A stretch of 29,317 nt of DNA. Origin: a virus. Every line of letters starts with the position of its first letter. The stretch's first letter is position 1. This document shows positions 1 through 7,165 of this stretch, piece after piece. The notes beneath the pieces are model-generated. The model searched no databases and was not told the origin of the DNA. It saw only the letters and a list, made by a program, of their open reading frames with translations. The stretch covers positions 1 to 29,317 of IMG/VR virus record IMGVR_UViG_3300044961_000944; one strand, 5' to 3'. Both the position numbers and the translations under genes were made by a program.

Positions 1-485
1 CCTTGATCGCCGAGCCGGAAGAAGTGGTAGCCGTTGCAGTGCGACCCGGTGATCCCCTTGGCGACCGCGCTGAGCGAGGCGTAGACCTTACCCTCGTACT
101 CGAACCCGTCCGACCGCACCCGGACGTGCAGCACCTCGCCCTTATACTTGCGGGTGATGACCGTGCCCGGCGGCGGCACCCGGTCGTCGGCCTGGAACTT
201 CAGCACGCGCACCGGCACCTCTTCTTCGGCGGGTGCGGCGGCCTTCATGGGCGGCGGGTTCATGCGGAGGTCGGCGTCGTCGGCCAACTCGGACGCCCGC
301 CGGCGGGCGCGCTCGGAGAGGCCGCCCTCGGCCCGCGCCTGCATCCGCCAGGCGATTCGCTTGACCAGCCACGCCTTGTTGTTGCCGTTCGTGTCCTCGC
401 CGAAGATCTCGGCGTACTTCTGCTTCAGTTGCTTCACGGTCATCCGCTGGAGCGCGGCGACCTCCCGTCCGACGTTCAGGTCCAT
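1..485 (-). CDS. DUF2924 domain protein (C-terminus beyond window edge)
   Basis: Translation from the ATG at 485 gives a protein beginning MDLNVGREVAALQRMTVKQL, followed by a motif with FGEDTNGNNKAWLVKRIAWR and, near the cut end, VRSDGFEYEGKVYASLSAVA and a GSHCNGYHFF motif. This is the layout of the DUF2924 family: a short helical N-terminal part with a K-x-W-L-x-R-R/I-W-R segment, then a domain with the G-x-x-Y-x-S-L-S-A-x-A motif. The reading frame stays open to base 3, so about 160 residues are visible and the end is missing. The biochemical role is unknown. Genes of this family are often found beside serine site-specific recombinases in prophages and integrative elements, so a recombinase may lie just beyond the left edge; that is inference. 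The next gene upstream starts at 719 on the same strand. Confidence 0.85.
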   Translation of the reverse strand, partial: MDLNVGREVAALQRMTVKQLKQKYAEIFGEDTNGNNKAWLVKRIAWRMQARAEGGLSERARRRASELADDADLRMNPPPMKAAAPAEEEVPVRVLKFQADDRVPPPGTVITRKYKGEVLHVRVRSDGFEYEGKVYASLSAVAKGITGSHCNGYHFFRLGDQ

Positions 486-518
486 GCGTTCGCACCTCTC
501 GTTGGGATCTCGGAACCG

Positions 519-719
519 TCAACCGACGTGGACACTGAGCGGGTTCTCGGGAACAGCTTCAAGGGGCGTTTCCGCTGCGTCGGACGGGTTTTCTGAGGCG
601 GGTTCGGACGTGAGCGCGGAACGGTCGCGGAGCCGCCGCAGACCGGCGGCCAGGATTGCCGCGACCTCGCGGCGGCGTTCATCGGGGGTCATTTGGGACG
701 GGTCGAGATCGGGTCGCAT
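519..719 (-). CDS. small conserved protein upstream of DUF2924 gene
   Basis: A 66-residue reading frame that begins MRPDLDPSQMTPDERRREVA and continues ILAAGLRRLRDR, a charged helix, then a Ser/Glu/Pro-rich tail. I chose the internal ATG at 719 over an upstream start at 800 because the sequence before it is low-complexity and unlike a protein N-terminus. The helix pattern (TPDERRREVAAILAAGLRRL) resembles small hypothetical proteins that accompany DUF2924 and recombinase genes in planctomycetes and proteobacteria, which is why I accept it despite its size. The stop is 33 bases upstream of the DUF2924 start, so the two are probably co-transcribed. Function is not known; a role as a partner or regulator of the recombination module is only a guess. 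Confidence 0.6.
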   Translation of the reverse strand: MRPDLDPSQMTPDERRREVAAILAAGLRRLRDRSALTSEPASENPSDAAETPLEAVPENPLSVHVG

Positions 720-1368
720 GGCGGGCCATCTCCACGGGGAGGTGCCCACAGCGACCTGCGCGGCGCGGCCGGCTGCTGTCGGACGGGGAACGAAGATCAC
801 CTACCTTTAGACCCTTGCCGGACGCGCTCGAAACAACGCAGAAAAGGGGGGCGAGAGGGAACGGGTTGGTAACTTTTCGGGGAGTGGTAACCAGAGACTC
901 TGAGAGTTTTGGCGGGAGAGTTTCGGGGTCCGAGGGGGACAGCAGGTGTACCTGCCGGACCCCGATCCGACTCTCTCAGAACGGAGAGTTTCAGGCCTGC
1001 TCCAGACGGGACGAAACGTCTTGCGGGAAAGGCGGAAAACGAAAAACGTCGGGAGCGGGTGCTCTCGGCGTTCTCCGTCAACCCGATTGTGGGATTTGTC
1101 CGTAGACCTTGAAACTAGCTCCGCGAGAGGAACACTCTTCGTAACAAACCTCACCCAGGTCGCCGTGAGAGTATCGATCTCACGCGAAGAAAGCGCTCTG
1201 ATTTCTAGGGCTTGGAAGTTCTGACTTGTCGTAGAGTCTGGCTGGCCTGATTCGGGACCGTGTGCCTCTCGTGTCCCAAGATCACGTCTTCGGATCGCGA
1301 CAACAGGGTGACAACCCGCCGACACTACCACTGACAACCACCAGCAGTTCACTCGATCTGAGCCACGC
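720..1368. other. intergenic stretch without a recognisable gene
   Basis: About 650 bases between the small protein at 519-719 and the stop of the glycosyltransferase at 1369. Open frames exist on both strands, but their translations are Arg/Ser/Pro-rich with no familiar motif and they overlap one another, so I treat them as chance frames. The part from about 860 to 990 carries several short inverted repeats built around a GAGAGT or GCAGGT core, listed separately. The region could hold the promoter for the two genes to its left; I cannot point to -35 or -10 boxes with confidence. No tRNA cloverleaf is visible. Confidence 0.5.
897..989. repeat. cluster of short palindromes (ACTCT/AGAGT and GCAGGT/ACCTGC)
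   Basis: Three small hairpin-forming inverted repeats lie within 93 bases. ACTCT at 897-901 and AGAGT at 903-907 are separated by one base. GCAGGT at 942-947 and ACCTGC at 950-955 are separated by two bases. ACTCTC at 970-975 and GAGAGT at 984-989 are separated by eight bases. The word GAGAGTTT also occurs at 903-908 (as AGAGTTT) and 917-923, giving a loose direct-repeat character. They lie in the non-coding stretch upstream of the DUF2924 gene pair. They could be operator-like sites or a recombination site for the neighbouring module, but nothing in the sequence proves this. Confidence 0.35.
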
Positions 1369-2142
1369 TCAGCCGACCCAAATCGGCCGAGACAGTTCGT
1401 CGGCTTGCTGAACCGGCTGCTCGTCCGGGGCAGAATCGGTTGGGCGCTCGGCTGATCCGAGGCGCGCCGTCGCCTTGATCGCCTCCGGCACTCGTTCGGT
1501 TCGGGAGAGGCTGTCGCCGCGGATGTGGTAAAGGCCACTCCTAATGGGCAGGTAGACGAACTCGGCCCCCGTCAGAGCGAACCGCCGCCACAGGTCCCAG
1601 TCCTCCAGGATGCTGATCGTCTCGTCGAACAGCCCCACCTTCTCCAAGAGGTCTCGCCGATGGGCAACTCCGAGCGGGCAGGCGACGTTTCGGTGTAACA
1701 GGATCGACCGCACCATCGCGGGGTCCCAGGTGCGAACCTCCCCCTGGCGCAAAAACACGCCGTCATCGTCGATGGCGTCGTAAGCGAAGACGAGAACATC
1801 CGCCTTCGCGCGGCAGCGGTGGACCCAATCCAGGTAATGGGGGTAGTACTCGTCGTCGCAGTCGAGGTAGGCGATCATCCGGCCCTGGCAGTGCCGGAGG
1901 GCGAGGTTCCGGGCCGCGGATGGACCGCTGTTCGCGGCCAGTTGGAGCGGCCGGACCCGCGAGTCGGACGCCGCGTAGCGGCACAGCGATTCGTAGCTCC
2001 CGTCTGTCGAGCAATCGTCAACGGCAACCAACTCCCAGTCGGAGAAACTCTGGGACAAGACCGAGCGCACGGACCGGTCCAAGAACCGGGCTCCGTTGAA
2101 CACCGGCATGACGACAGAGATCTGGGCTTGGGATCCGTCCAT
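1369..2142 (-). CDS. family 2 glycosyltransferase (GT2)
   Basis: A 257-residue protein that starts at the ATG at 2142, with GAGG nine bases upstream. It begins with the GT-A fold N-terminus ISVVMPVFNGARFLDRSVRS, followed by WELVAVDDCSTDGSY (residues 36-50), the nucleotide-binding region. N-S-G-P-S-A-A-R-N follows at 71-79, then the metal-binding D-C-D-D at 94-97 and the E-D-W-D-L-W acceptor/catalytic segment at 180-185. These are the hallmarks of GT2 enzymes that move a sugar from an activated nucleotide sugar onto a glycan, lipid or protein. The last 40 residues (after RTERVPE) are polar and low-complexity. No membrane segment is seen, so it is probably cytoplasmic. The substrate cannot be read from the sequence. 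It is the fourth sugar- or methyl-transfer gene in the window but lies on the far side of the Rhs island from the other three. Confidence 0.9.
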   Translation of the reverse strand: MDGSQAQISVVMPVFNGARFLDRSVRSVLSQSFSDWELVAVDDCSTDGSYESLCRYAASDSRVRPLQLAANSGPSAARNLALRHCQGRMIAYLDCDDEYYPHYLDWVHRCRAKADVLVFAYDAIDDDGVFLRQGEVRTWDPAMVRSILLHRNVACPLGVAHRRDLLEKVGLFDETISILEDWDLWRRFALTGAEFVYLPIRSGLYHIRGDSLSRTERVPEAIKATARLGSAERPTDSAPDEQPVQQADELSRPIWVG

Positions 2143-2299
2143 CGCTCACCGCCTCTTCAACATCCTCATCGGGGTTCAGTCGGGTTCAGCCTGGAGTTCT
2201 CTCTTGAATACTTTGGCAACCACGTCCTGCAGACTCGCCTGGGATAGTCATTCCCCATCCGTCCCAACCTGTCGTAGGTACGCAGGAACGCAACCAAGA

Positions 2300-2572
2300 T
2301 CAAGTCGAGAAGGGCGAACGCCCCGGAGCGGTGAACCTGCTCCCACACTCGGGGCAGAGGCACGGCCCCCCAGCGTAGTACCCGTTGAGTGTAAGGTCGG
2401 CCGAGCACGACGGGCAGGTCGCCTGAATGGGCGGGATGGCCGGCCATCCGGTCGGTATGCCGAGCGACTTGCCGCAACCCGGGCAGTGGTTGGGCGGGGG
2501 TTCAGTCGGTGTGCCGAATGGGATCCGGGCCTTGCACTGTGGACAGACGTATACAGGTCGGTCGTCGGGCAT
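2300..2572 (-). CDS. small double zinc-ribbon protein
   Basis: A 90-residue protein rich in Cys pairs: VCPQC and HCPGC in the first half and TCPSC and LCPEC in the second, which gives two CxxC...CxxC zinc ribbons. The ATG at 2572 (MPDDRPVYVC) is preferred over the in-frame start at 2593 because GGAGG lies seven bases upstream of it. Between the ribbons is a Pro-rich linker (GWPAIPPIQ). Zinc ribbons of this type bind nucleic acid or stabilise small domains; nothing visible says which. It sits between the last immunity gene of the Rhs island (start of that gene at 3260) and the GT2 gene, on the same strand. Similar small zinc-ribbon proteins are common in planctomycete genomes. No specific function can be assigned. 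Confidence 0.75.
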   Translation of the reverse strand: MPDDRPVYVCPQCKARIPFGTPTEPPPNHCPGCGKSLGIPTGWPAIPPIQATCPSCSADLTLNGYYAGGPCLCPECGSRFTAPGRSPFST

Positions 2573-2615
2573 GGCCTGACCTCCGACACCCAACAGGGAA
2601 GCGGATGCTGACGTT

Positions 2616-3260
2616 TTATAGAAGGGAAAGCCCGTTATAGCTCCGAATCGGCGCGATAGTTGAATCTATACCACGAAGTACTTGCTGGAGTCGTAGCATA
2701 TCATGCCCTTCAGAATCAGACCGCTCCCAAGTCCAGCTAACTGTATCATTTTCCTTGTTCCATTCTGGGCCTTCCATCCGACGGTATTGACCACCGTACT
2801 TCCATTCTGGAGAGGTGACCTCTTGAAAGAATCCGGCGATGGCGAGTCTGACTGCCTGCTGCTCTTGAGCGTTCAACGACCTTTTGAAGAAGACCATGTC
2901 CGTGGCTCGGTATACTTCGTCGGGAGGCGCGCTGTTCAACAGACTGCTTACGTCTACTATTTGCAGATTAGTCTGCCGAATCTCGCTGGGTTCTCCTCGT
3001 ATGTCACACACCACCTCCGAAAGGGGTGGGACGGCCTCCTTGGCTGCCGTGAGAAAGGGGAAGCCGCTCACCACGAACAGCTGTCCGCCGCGCAACTGTA
3101 GTACGGGGGTCGCACTTATCACACGACTCCGAGACACGTAACGCCGTAGATCATCGCCGACAACCTTCCGGTCCCACGCCGTCGGTTGTAACAGTGAAGA
3201 ATCGACAGCGACGGCTATCGGATTCACCCGGGCAAGAATGGGCGAATTGGTCGCGCTCAT
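2616..3260 (-). CDS. candidate immunity protein for the second orphan Rhs toxin
   Basis: A 214-residue protein with no family I recognise. Its ATG (3258-3260) overlaps by one base the TGA stop (3260-3262) of the Rhs cassette upstream, the TGATG arrangement of translationally coupled genes. This tight coupling directly after a toxin domain is the usual place for a cognate immunity gene, and that position is the main evidence. The sequence is mixed alpha/beta with no signal peptide or membrane segment, so it would act in the cytoplasm. Recognisable stretches are QLRGGQLFVVSGFPFLTAAK at about residue 55 and a Trp/Glu-rich part (SPEWKYGGQYRRMEGPEW) near residue 150. Its DNA looks clearly less GC-rich than the Rhs core next to it, as often seen for toxin-immunity genes acquired by transfer. 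The immunity role is inference. Confidence 0.7.
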   Translation of the reverse strand: MSATNSPILARVNPIAVAVDSSLLQPTAWDRKVVGDDLRRYVSRSRVISATPVLQLRGGQLFVVSGFPFLTAAKEAVPPLSEVVCDIRGEPSEIRQTNLQIVDVSSLLNSAPPDEVYRATDMVFFKRSLNAQEQQAVRLAIAGFFQEVTSPEWKYGGQYRRMEGPEWNKENDTVSWTWERSDSEGHDMLRLQQVLRGIDSTIAPIRSYNGLSLL

Positions 3261-4588
3261 CAGAGACCCTGCTGCCAGAAGTAAGCATAACGGTTAAAAT
3301 ATTCGATGGCATCAGTTGGCACATGGTCCTGGAAGTGGCCAGGCATGTTCGAAATTGGGGAGTTCCCGGTAGCTCCGTGTTGTCGCTGCAGCAGCCACCA
3401 GCGATAGCGAGAGATCTCAGCACCCAGCACCGCAGGACCTCCCTGTCGGCCGTTTATCCCCTGCAGTTCCGCAAAGGTCTGCGCCGTCTCTCGTGACCGC
3501 GTCAGATACAATCCCGGACCCAGGTCGAGGGTGGCGTTCGACTGTCGGGCCATAAGCCGCTCGATATTCACCGCCTGATTCTGCACCGTTTCGGCAACAT
3601 CATAATGCGTACTGCCTCGGTAGAATCGCGTATAGACCAAGGGGCGCATGGCGGCGCTCGTCACGTAACCGCCGAGCGGGAGGAAACCGAGCGCATCTGT
3701 GAAGCCGAAGTTCTGCGGGTCGGTGATGAGGACGTAGCTACTGTGGCCGACTCCGTACACAGAACCTGCAACGGTGTACCCTTGGGCTCCGCGATACGCC
3801 CAGATCCCCGCCTGCGGAACCCGCCCGGCCGCCCCGTATCCCAGCGCGAAGCTGTGGATCGAGCCGCCGATCTGCCCGCCGGTGTAGTACCACGAGTTGT
3901 AGTCCACGTTGTCCCAGCCCAACCCGCGGCGGGCGTAGCTGGTCAGTCCGAAGGAGAGCGCGTCGGCGTACCCGGCAGAGATATTGCTGGCGTGCCCGAT
4001 CCAATTGGACCTGGACGAACCGAGGTAATTGACCCAGGAGTCGGGCATGCGGCTGACTACCCAGTCGGACCAGTCCAGCCCCATCGGGTCAATTCGCCCG
4101 GTCGGCTGGTTGCCGACGTAGCGGTACAGGTTGCTGTCGCCCGCCCCGAACCCCTTGGGGTCCTCGCCCAGGAAGCGGCCGGTGGCCGGGTCGTAGTAGC
4201 GGGCGCGGTAGTAGTAAACGCCCAGCTCGGCGTCGTACTCCCGGCCGGTGTACTTGAACCGGTCGCCGGCCGACGGATTGGTTTCGCTGAGGACGTTGCC
4301 GAAACTGTCGTAGGTGATCGCGTCGAGCACCGTTCCGGTCGGGCCGACCACCTGCCGCACGGAGTTGATGTTGTCCCGCAAGTACCACGCGGCCGTGCCG
4401 TTGGCGGCCACGCGGGCGAACAGCGCGTCGGGCTGGTTCGGGTCGGCCAGGTATCGCATTGTCAAAGAGCCGCTGCCGTCGAAGTCGGCGTAGGGATTGA
4501 CCCCATCATACACGGTCCAGAGCTGGGACGCCGGCTTTGGTCTCGTTGAGAATGTTGCCGAAAATCTATTACTAAATGTGCTGGCCAA
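3260..4588 (-). CDS. orphan Rhs C-terminal cassette 2 with ADP-ribosyltransferase-like toxin
   Basis: A 442-residue frame with only a TTG (4588) as a possible start, so it may not be made alone. Residues 1-21 are unrelated to Rhs. From QLWTVYDGVNPYADFDGSGS onward it matches the core of the main Rhs protein nearly residue for residue through GREYDAELGVYYYRARYYDP to the IDPMGL motif (Asp167-Leu171), where Rhs proteins are normally cleaved. The next about 90 residues (SAGYADALSFGLTSYARRG) are homologous to the linker of the main protein. The last about 120 differ: YRGS at 323-326, LGPGLYLT at 356-363 followed by an Ala-rich helix (RETAQTFAE), and a Glu in LGAEIS near 391. That order resembles mono-ADP-ribosyltransferase toxins of the DUF3990 type, but I cannot prove the fold. 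The coupled gene at 2616-3260 is the likely immunity partner. Confidence 0.75.
   Translation of the reverse strand: MASTFSNRFSATFSTRPKPASQLWTVYDGVNPYADFDGSGSLTMRYLADPNQPDALFARVAANGTAAWYLRDNINSVRQVVGPTGTVLDAITYDSFGNVLSETNPSAGDRFKYTGREYDAELGVYYYRARYYDPATGRFLGEDPKGFGAGDSNLYRYVGNQPTGRIDPMGLDWSDWVVSRMPDSWVNYLGSSRSNWIGHASNISAGYADALSFGLTSYARRGLGWDNVDYNSWYYTGGQIGGSIHSFALGYGAAGRVPQAGIWAYRGAQGYTVAGSVYGVGHSSYVLITDPQNFGFTDALGFLPLGGYVTSAAMRPLVYTRFYRGSTHYDVAETVQNQAVNIERLMARQSNATLDLGPGLYLTRSRETAQTFAELQGINGRQGGPAVLGAEISRYRWWLLQRQHGATGNSPISNMPGHFQDHVPTDAIEYFNRYAYFWQQGL
4091..4525. repeat. Rhs core direct repeat, copy in orphan cassette 2
   Basis: This 435-bp block is a near-identical, gap-free copy of 7922-8356 in the main Rhs gene and of 5895-6276 in the other orphan cassette. 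The match starts at the IDPMGL codons and ends abruptly after the word CGGTCCAGAG at about 4522. In the main gene the sequence goes on as Rhs; here it does not. Repeats of this length and identity are substrates for homologous recombination that could move this toxin tip onto the full-length Rhs protein. Confidence 0.9.
4539..4562. repeat. 24-bp remnant of a further Rhs core copy
   Basis: Immediately upstream (in transcription sense) of the orphan 2 core, 24 bases starting GGTCTCGTTGAGAA match 8111-8134 of the main gene with two mismatches. On the minus strand they would encode F-G-N-I-L-N-E-T, the Rhs segment FGKVLNET, but in a different frame from the core that follows. This is a scar of an earlier cassette or a misaligned crossover rather than part of an intact gene. 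Confidence 0.6.
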
Positions 4589-4606
4589 CTCGTAACATGA
4601 TGAGTG

Positions 4607-4918
4607 TTAATCTGCCAACACTGAAACTGGCTTCTGTTGCCGAACTGCCTCTCGACATACATGTGAGATAGACTCTAGACAACTCATCATTCGTTTGTCC
4701 TCCTGGAATGCCTTCATCAACGAGTCGATATCACTGAGCAATTGAGGAATCTCTTCGACCAAATAAGTGTAGTCGGAATAATAGTCGTGCACCTTGAGCA
4801 CGGAGTTCAACCCCAAGGCAGCTGCCTTTTCGACGAGCATATGATGGTCACTTACCCCGATCCCTGCCGAGACCGAGGGCGTTCCGGAACGATCCAAAAC
4901 CGCAAAGTCAAGACTCAT
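4607..4918 (-). CDS. candidate immunity protein for the first orphan Rhs toxin
   Basis: A 103-residue protein beginning MSLDFAVLDRSGTPSVSAGI. The ATG at 4918 is chosen because GAGG lies nine bases upstream; a TTG three codons earlier has no such site. The protein is a mix of a short beta N-terminus and helices (KAAALGLNSVLKVHDYYSDY, then IPQLLSDIDSLMKAFQEDKR), acidic, with no signal peptide or membrane segment, which fits a small cytoplasmic inhibitor. I do not recognise the family. It follows the orphan cassette at 5172-6269 after 253 bases in which I see no gene, and precedes the second cassette, so by position it is the immunity gene of the EndoU-like toxin. The wider-than-usual gap makes this pairing less certain than the other two. 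Confidence 0.6.
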   Translation of the reverse strand: MSLDFAVLDRSGTPSVSAGIGVSDHHMLVEKAAALGLNSVLKVHDYYSDYTYLVEEIPQLLSDIDSLMKAFQEDKRMMSCLESISHVCREAVRQQKPVSVLAD

Positions 4919-5171
4919 GAGTGGCAACCTCAGTCATTTCGTCAAGTTAAGTCGATCTATCGTCTCGACCCAGGGTTACCGCACTACGAAGTCCTGATTG
5001 TGCAGGGATTTATGACATTTGGTGCTGAAAAGAGGCCAGTGATTCGACCTCGGCAACTCGGAATCGCTTGTTTTTCAGGCGTTTTCATAGTGCGGTGACC
5101 CTGCGTCTCGACCACAGGCGGGGCGGCAATCTGCACCATCCCAGGCTATGTTAGGAGTCTTGTCTCACAGA

Positions 5172-6269
5172 TCACGGCGCTCCGGGAAACGCAGTGACCA
5201 GCCGCCCGTCTGCTTCCGTGATGATCGTCATGATTGACGTCTGTCGTCCTGCGTTTCTGTCATATCCAATGATGCGTCCCACGTCAAAAGTTCTTGCGTA
5301 GCGTCCATTCGGTTGCCGAGTCATCGGCTGTTGGGTGCCACTGCGGATGAGAGCGGCGACGTCTTCACCAGCGTTGAACTTGCTCTTGTTGGCGAACTGC
5401 GGTAGTCCCGGAAGTGTATGCCGTTCGACTACATGCTGAAGCCCCTGGGGCGTGATGCGAATCGGAGGATTCAGCGCCGCAATGGGAGTGCCCGGCCGGC
5501 TGGCTGCGGCAGCCCGCGTCGCCGCTGCCGCTTCCTCGGCCGTCGCCGCCCGGTTCGCCGTGCTGTTCCACCACCCGCGGTTGGTCCAGACGAATTGCTG
5601 GCCGGCCGGGGACACCCAAGTCGGCCCGGCCGCCGTCCAGATCACGCCGACGTTGGCGAGCACCGCGGCGTCGCCCATCCCCTGCCGCCAGTTGCGGTCG
5701 AACGCCGGGTCGGCCACCCCGTAGGTGTTGCGGACCGACCACGTCCCGCCGCCCGACTGCATGACCGCGGCGAGTGGGTCGTACCGCCGCCGCTGGACCT
5801 CGTCGAGCCGGGCGTCCAGCTCCCGCCCCCGCCGCCACTCGCGGTAGTACTGGTACAGGTACTTCCCCGGGTACCAGACCATCCCGCTCGGGTCGGTGAG
5901 GGTGGTCGGCGTGTTCCCCACGTACCGGTAGAAGTTGGGATCGCCCGCCCCGATCCCGAGCGGGTCCTCGCCCAGGAAGCGGCCGGTGGCCGGGTCGTAG
6001 TAGCGGGCCCGGTAGTAGTAGACGCCCAGCTCGGCGTCGTACTCCCGGCCGGTGTACTTGAACCGGTCGCCCGCCGACGGGTTGGTCTCGCTCAGGACGT
6101 TGCCGAAGCTGTCGTAGGTGACCGCGTTCAGCACCGCCCCGGTCGGGCCGACCACCTGCCGCACCGAGTTGATGTTGTCCCGCAAGTACCACGCGGTGGT
6201 GCCGCCGGCGGCCACGCGGGCGAACAGCGCGTCGGGCTGGTTCGGGTCGGCCAGGTAGCGGGTTGTCAA
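5172..6269 (-). CDS. orphan Rhs C-terminal cassette 1 with EndoU/BECR-like toxin
   Basis: A 365-residue frame whose first usable codon is a TTG at 6269, inside the Rhs sequence itself (Ser-Leu-Thr-Thr-Arg-Tyr). It therefore has no proper start and is probably silent unless recombined onto a full Rhs gene. Residues 1-130 are the Rhs core, with GREYDAELGVYYYRARYYDP and the cleavage-site motif TDPSGM (Asp126-Met130). A Trp/Ala-rich linker follows. The last 95 residues carry His279 (LQHVVERH, with Arg283-His284), Lys-Ser-Lys-Phe at 295-298, FDVGRIIGYDRNAGRQTS and a terminal VTAFPG at 358-363. Two His residues, a central Lys and a terminal T-A-(Y/F)-P strand are what EndoU-type and related BECR-fold ribonuclease toxins show, so an RNase acting on a target cell's RNA is the best guess. 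Exact class is uncertain. Confidence 0.75.
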   Translation of the reverse strand: MTTRYLADPNQPDALFARVAAGGTTAWYLRDNINSVRQVVGPTGAVLNAVTYDSFGNVLSETNPSAGDRFKYTGREYDAELGVYYYRARYYDPATGRFLGEDPLGIGAGDPNFYRYVGNTPTTLTDPSGMVWYPGKYLYQYYREWRRGRELDARLDEVQRRRYDPLAAVMQSGGGTWSVRNTYGVADPAFDRNWRQGMGDAAVLANVGVIWTAAGPTWVSPAGQQFVWTNRGWWNSTANRAATAEEAAAATRAAAASRPGTPIAALNPPIRITPQGLQHVVERHTLPGLPQFANKSKFNAGEDVAALIRSGTQQPMTRQPNGRYARTFDVGRIIGYDRNAGRQTSIMTIITEADGRLVTAFPGAP

Positions 6270-6276
6270 AGAGCCG
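5895..6276. repeat. Rhs core direct repeat, copy in orphan cassette 1
   Basis: This 382-bp block aligns without gaps to 7922-8303 of the main Rhs gene and to the orphan 2 copy. The match breaks off on the right just after TGTCAAAGAGCCG, 53 bp earlier than the break of the orphan 2 copy. The different breakpoints show the two cassettes were displaced by separate events. On the left the match ends near the Asp-Pro codons of the cleavage motif. Confidence 0.9.
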
Positions 6277-6343
6277 GAGCGGATCAGTAGCTTCTGTTTC
6301 AGGCACTTCCATGAGGCGTATGATGGTCATCGGCCAAAGGGGC

Positions 6344-7165
6344 TCAGCCGGGAATTGATAACCTCTGTACCGTCAATAAAGCCTGCGAAAACTGCTTGCC
6401 CACAGGGAGAGGGTCACTTTCGTCATAACTGAAATAATAGAGGAGTCCATCTCGGGGATCAACGGTCAATACTCCGAATCCGTGCAACTCCGCCAGGAGG
6501 TAGTAATCACCTTGAGGCTGGTGAATGGCATAAATCTGTGTGAGACCAAGGACGGTCCAGTCGCCGACGGTCAAACCATCACACCTCTCTATAAGTTCGA
6601 TGTAGTCCTCTGGCAACTTCACGTCGAGCTGTTGCAGCAGTCGGTTTCGGCTATCATTATTGAGTGGCTCATATACTTCCGAGATCGAATTAGACACTTG
6701 ACTGATCCAGCTCGGTAGCTGGGGATTGACAGCCACCCGGCGAGCGTCTGCGCCCAGTGTGCCCTCCTGCATTGGATCGCAATTGATCTGAACCCGCTCG
6801 ATACGCGGGGCATCGCATCGCAGGATCTCGCCCGGAGGGGCGTCGAACAGAATCGAGAAGAAGAACCCTTGTACGAGAAAGAACTTGGCTACCCAATTCC
6901 TTTCGCTACTCGGACAGGAAAAGGTAATGGTTGCGAGCTGAACCTCCAGGCCATCGGCGGGGAACTGCAGTCGAGGATCACGACTGACAGCTCCCCGCTC
7001 CAGCGAGTAACAGCAGACCTCCCGACCGTTCGCGTGCCGCTGAACCAGGTTAACCCTCTGTAACTGTCTGGCGAGCAAGTCTGCAGCGTCAGTTCGCAGT
7101 TGCGTTTGCAGCTCACGCAGCAATGCGATCTCGAGAGGGCTGAACTTCGTCGACGACTGTACCAT
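6344..7165 (-). CDS. SMI1/KNR4 (SUKH) family immunity protein with extra N-terminal domain
   Basis: A 273-residue protein. The C-terminal part (about 180-265) carries the SUKH pattern LPEDYIELIERCDGLTVGDW, followed by LGLTQIYAIHQ and a segment with VLTVDPRDGLLYYFSYDESD. SUKH proteins are a well-known group of immunity proteins that bind and block toxins, often nucleases, delivered by contact-dependent or Rhs systems. The first about 170 residues (FSPLEIALLRELQTQLRTDA, then NLVQRHANGREVCCYSLERG) form a separate domain I do not recognise. Because it lies directly downstream of the main Rhs gene it should protect against that protein's own toxin. I chose the ATG at 7165, with GAGG 12 bases upstream; a GTG at 7243 is also in frame but has no good site. 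No membrane or signal segment is seen. Confidence 0.85.
   Translation of the reverse strand: MVQSSTKFSPLEIALLRELQTQLRTDAADLLARQLQRVNLVQRHANGREVCCYSLERGAVSRDPRLQFPADGLEVQLATITFSCPSSERNWVAKFFLVQGFFFSILFDAPPGEILRCDAPRIERVQINCDPMQEGTLGADARRVAVNPQLPSWISQVSNSISEVYEPLNNDSRNRLLQQLDVKLPEDYIELIERCDGLTVGDWTVLGLTQIYAIHQPQGDYYLLAELHGFGVLTVDPRDGLLYYFSYDESDPLPVGKQFSQALLTVQRLSIPG

Noticed and set aside
807-1538. Minus-strand open frame of 243 codons reaching into the GT2 gene
   Set aside because: Ser/Arg-rich without motif and overlaps the well-supported GT2 end in another frame.
2166-2477. Minus-strand frame of 103 codons overlapping the zinc-ribbon gene
   Set aside because: The zinc-ribbon frame has four CxxC motifs and a good ribosome site; this one has neither.
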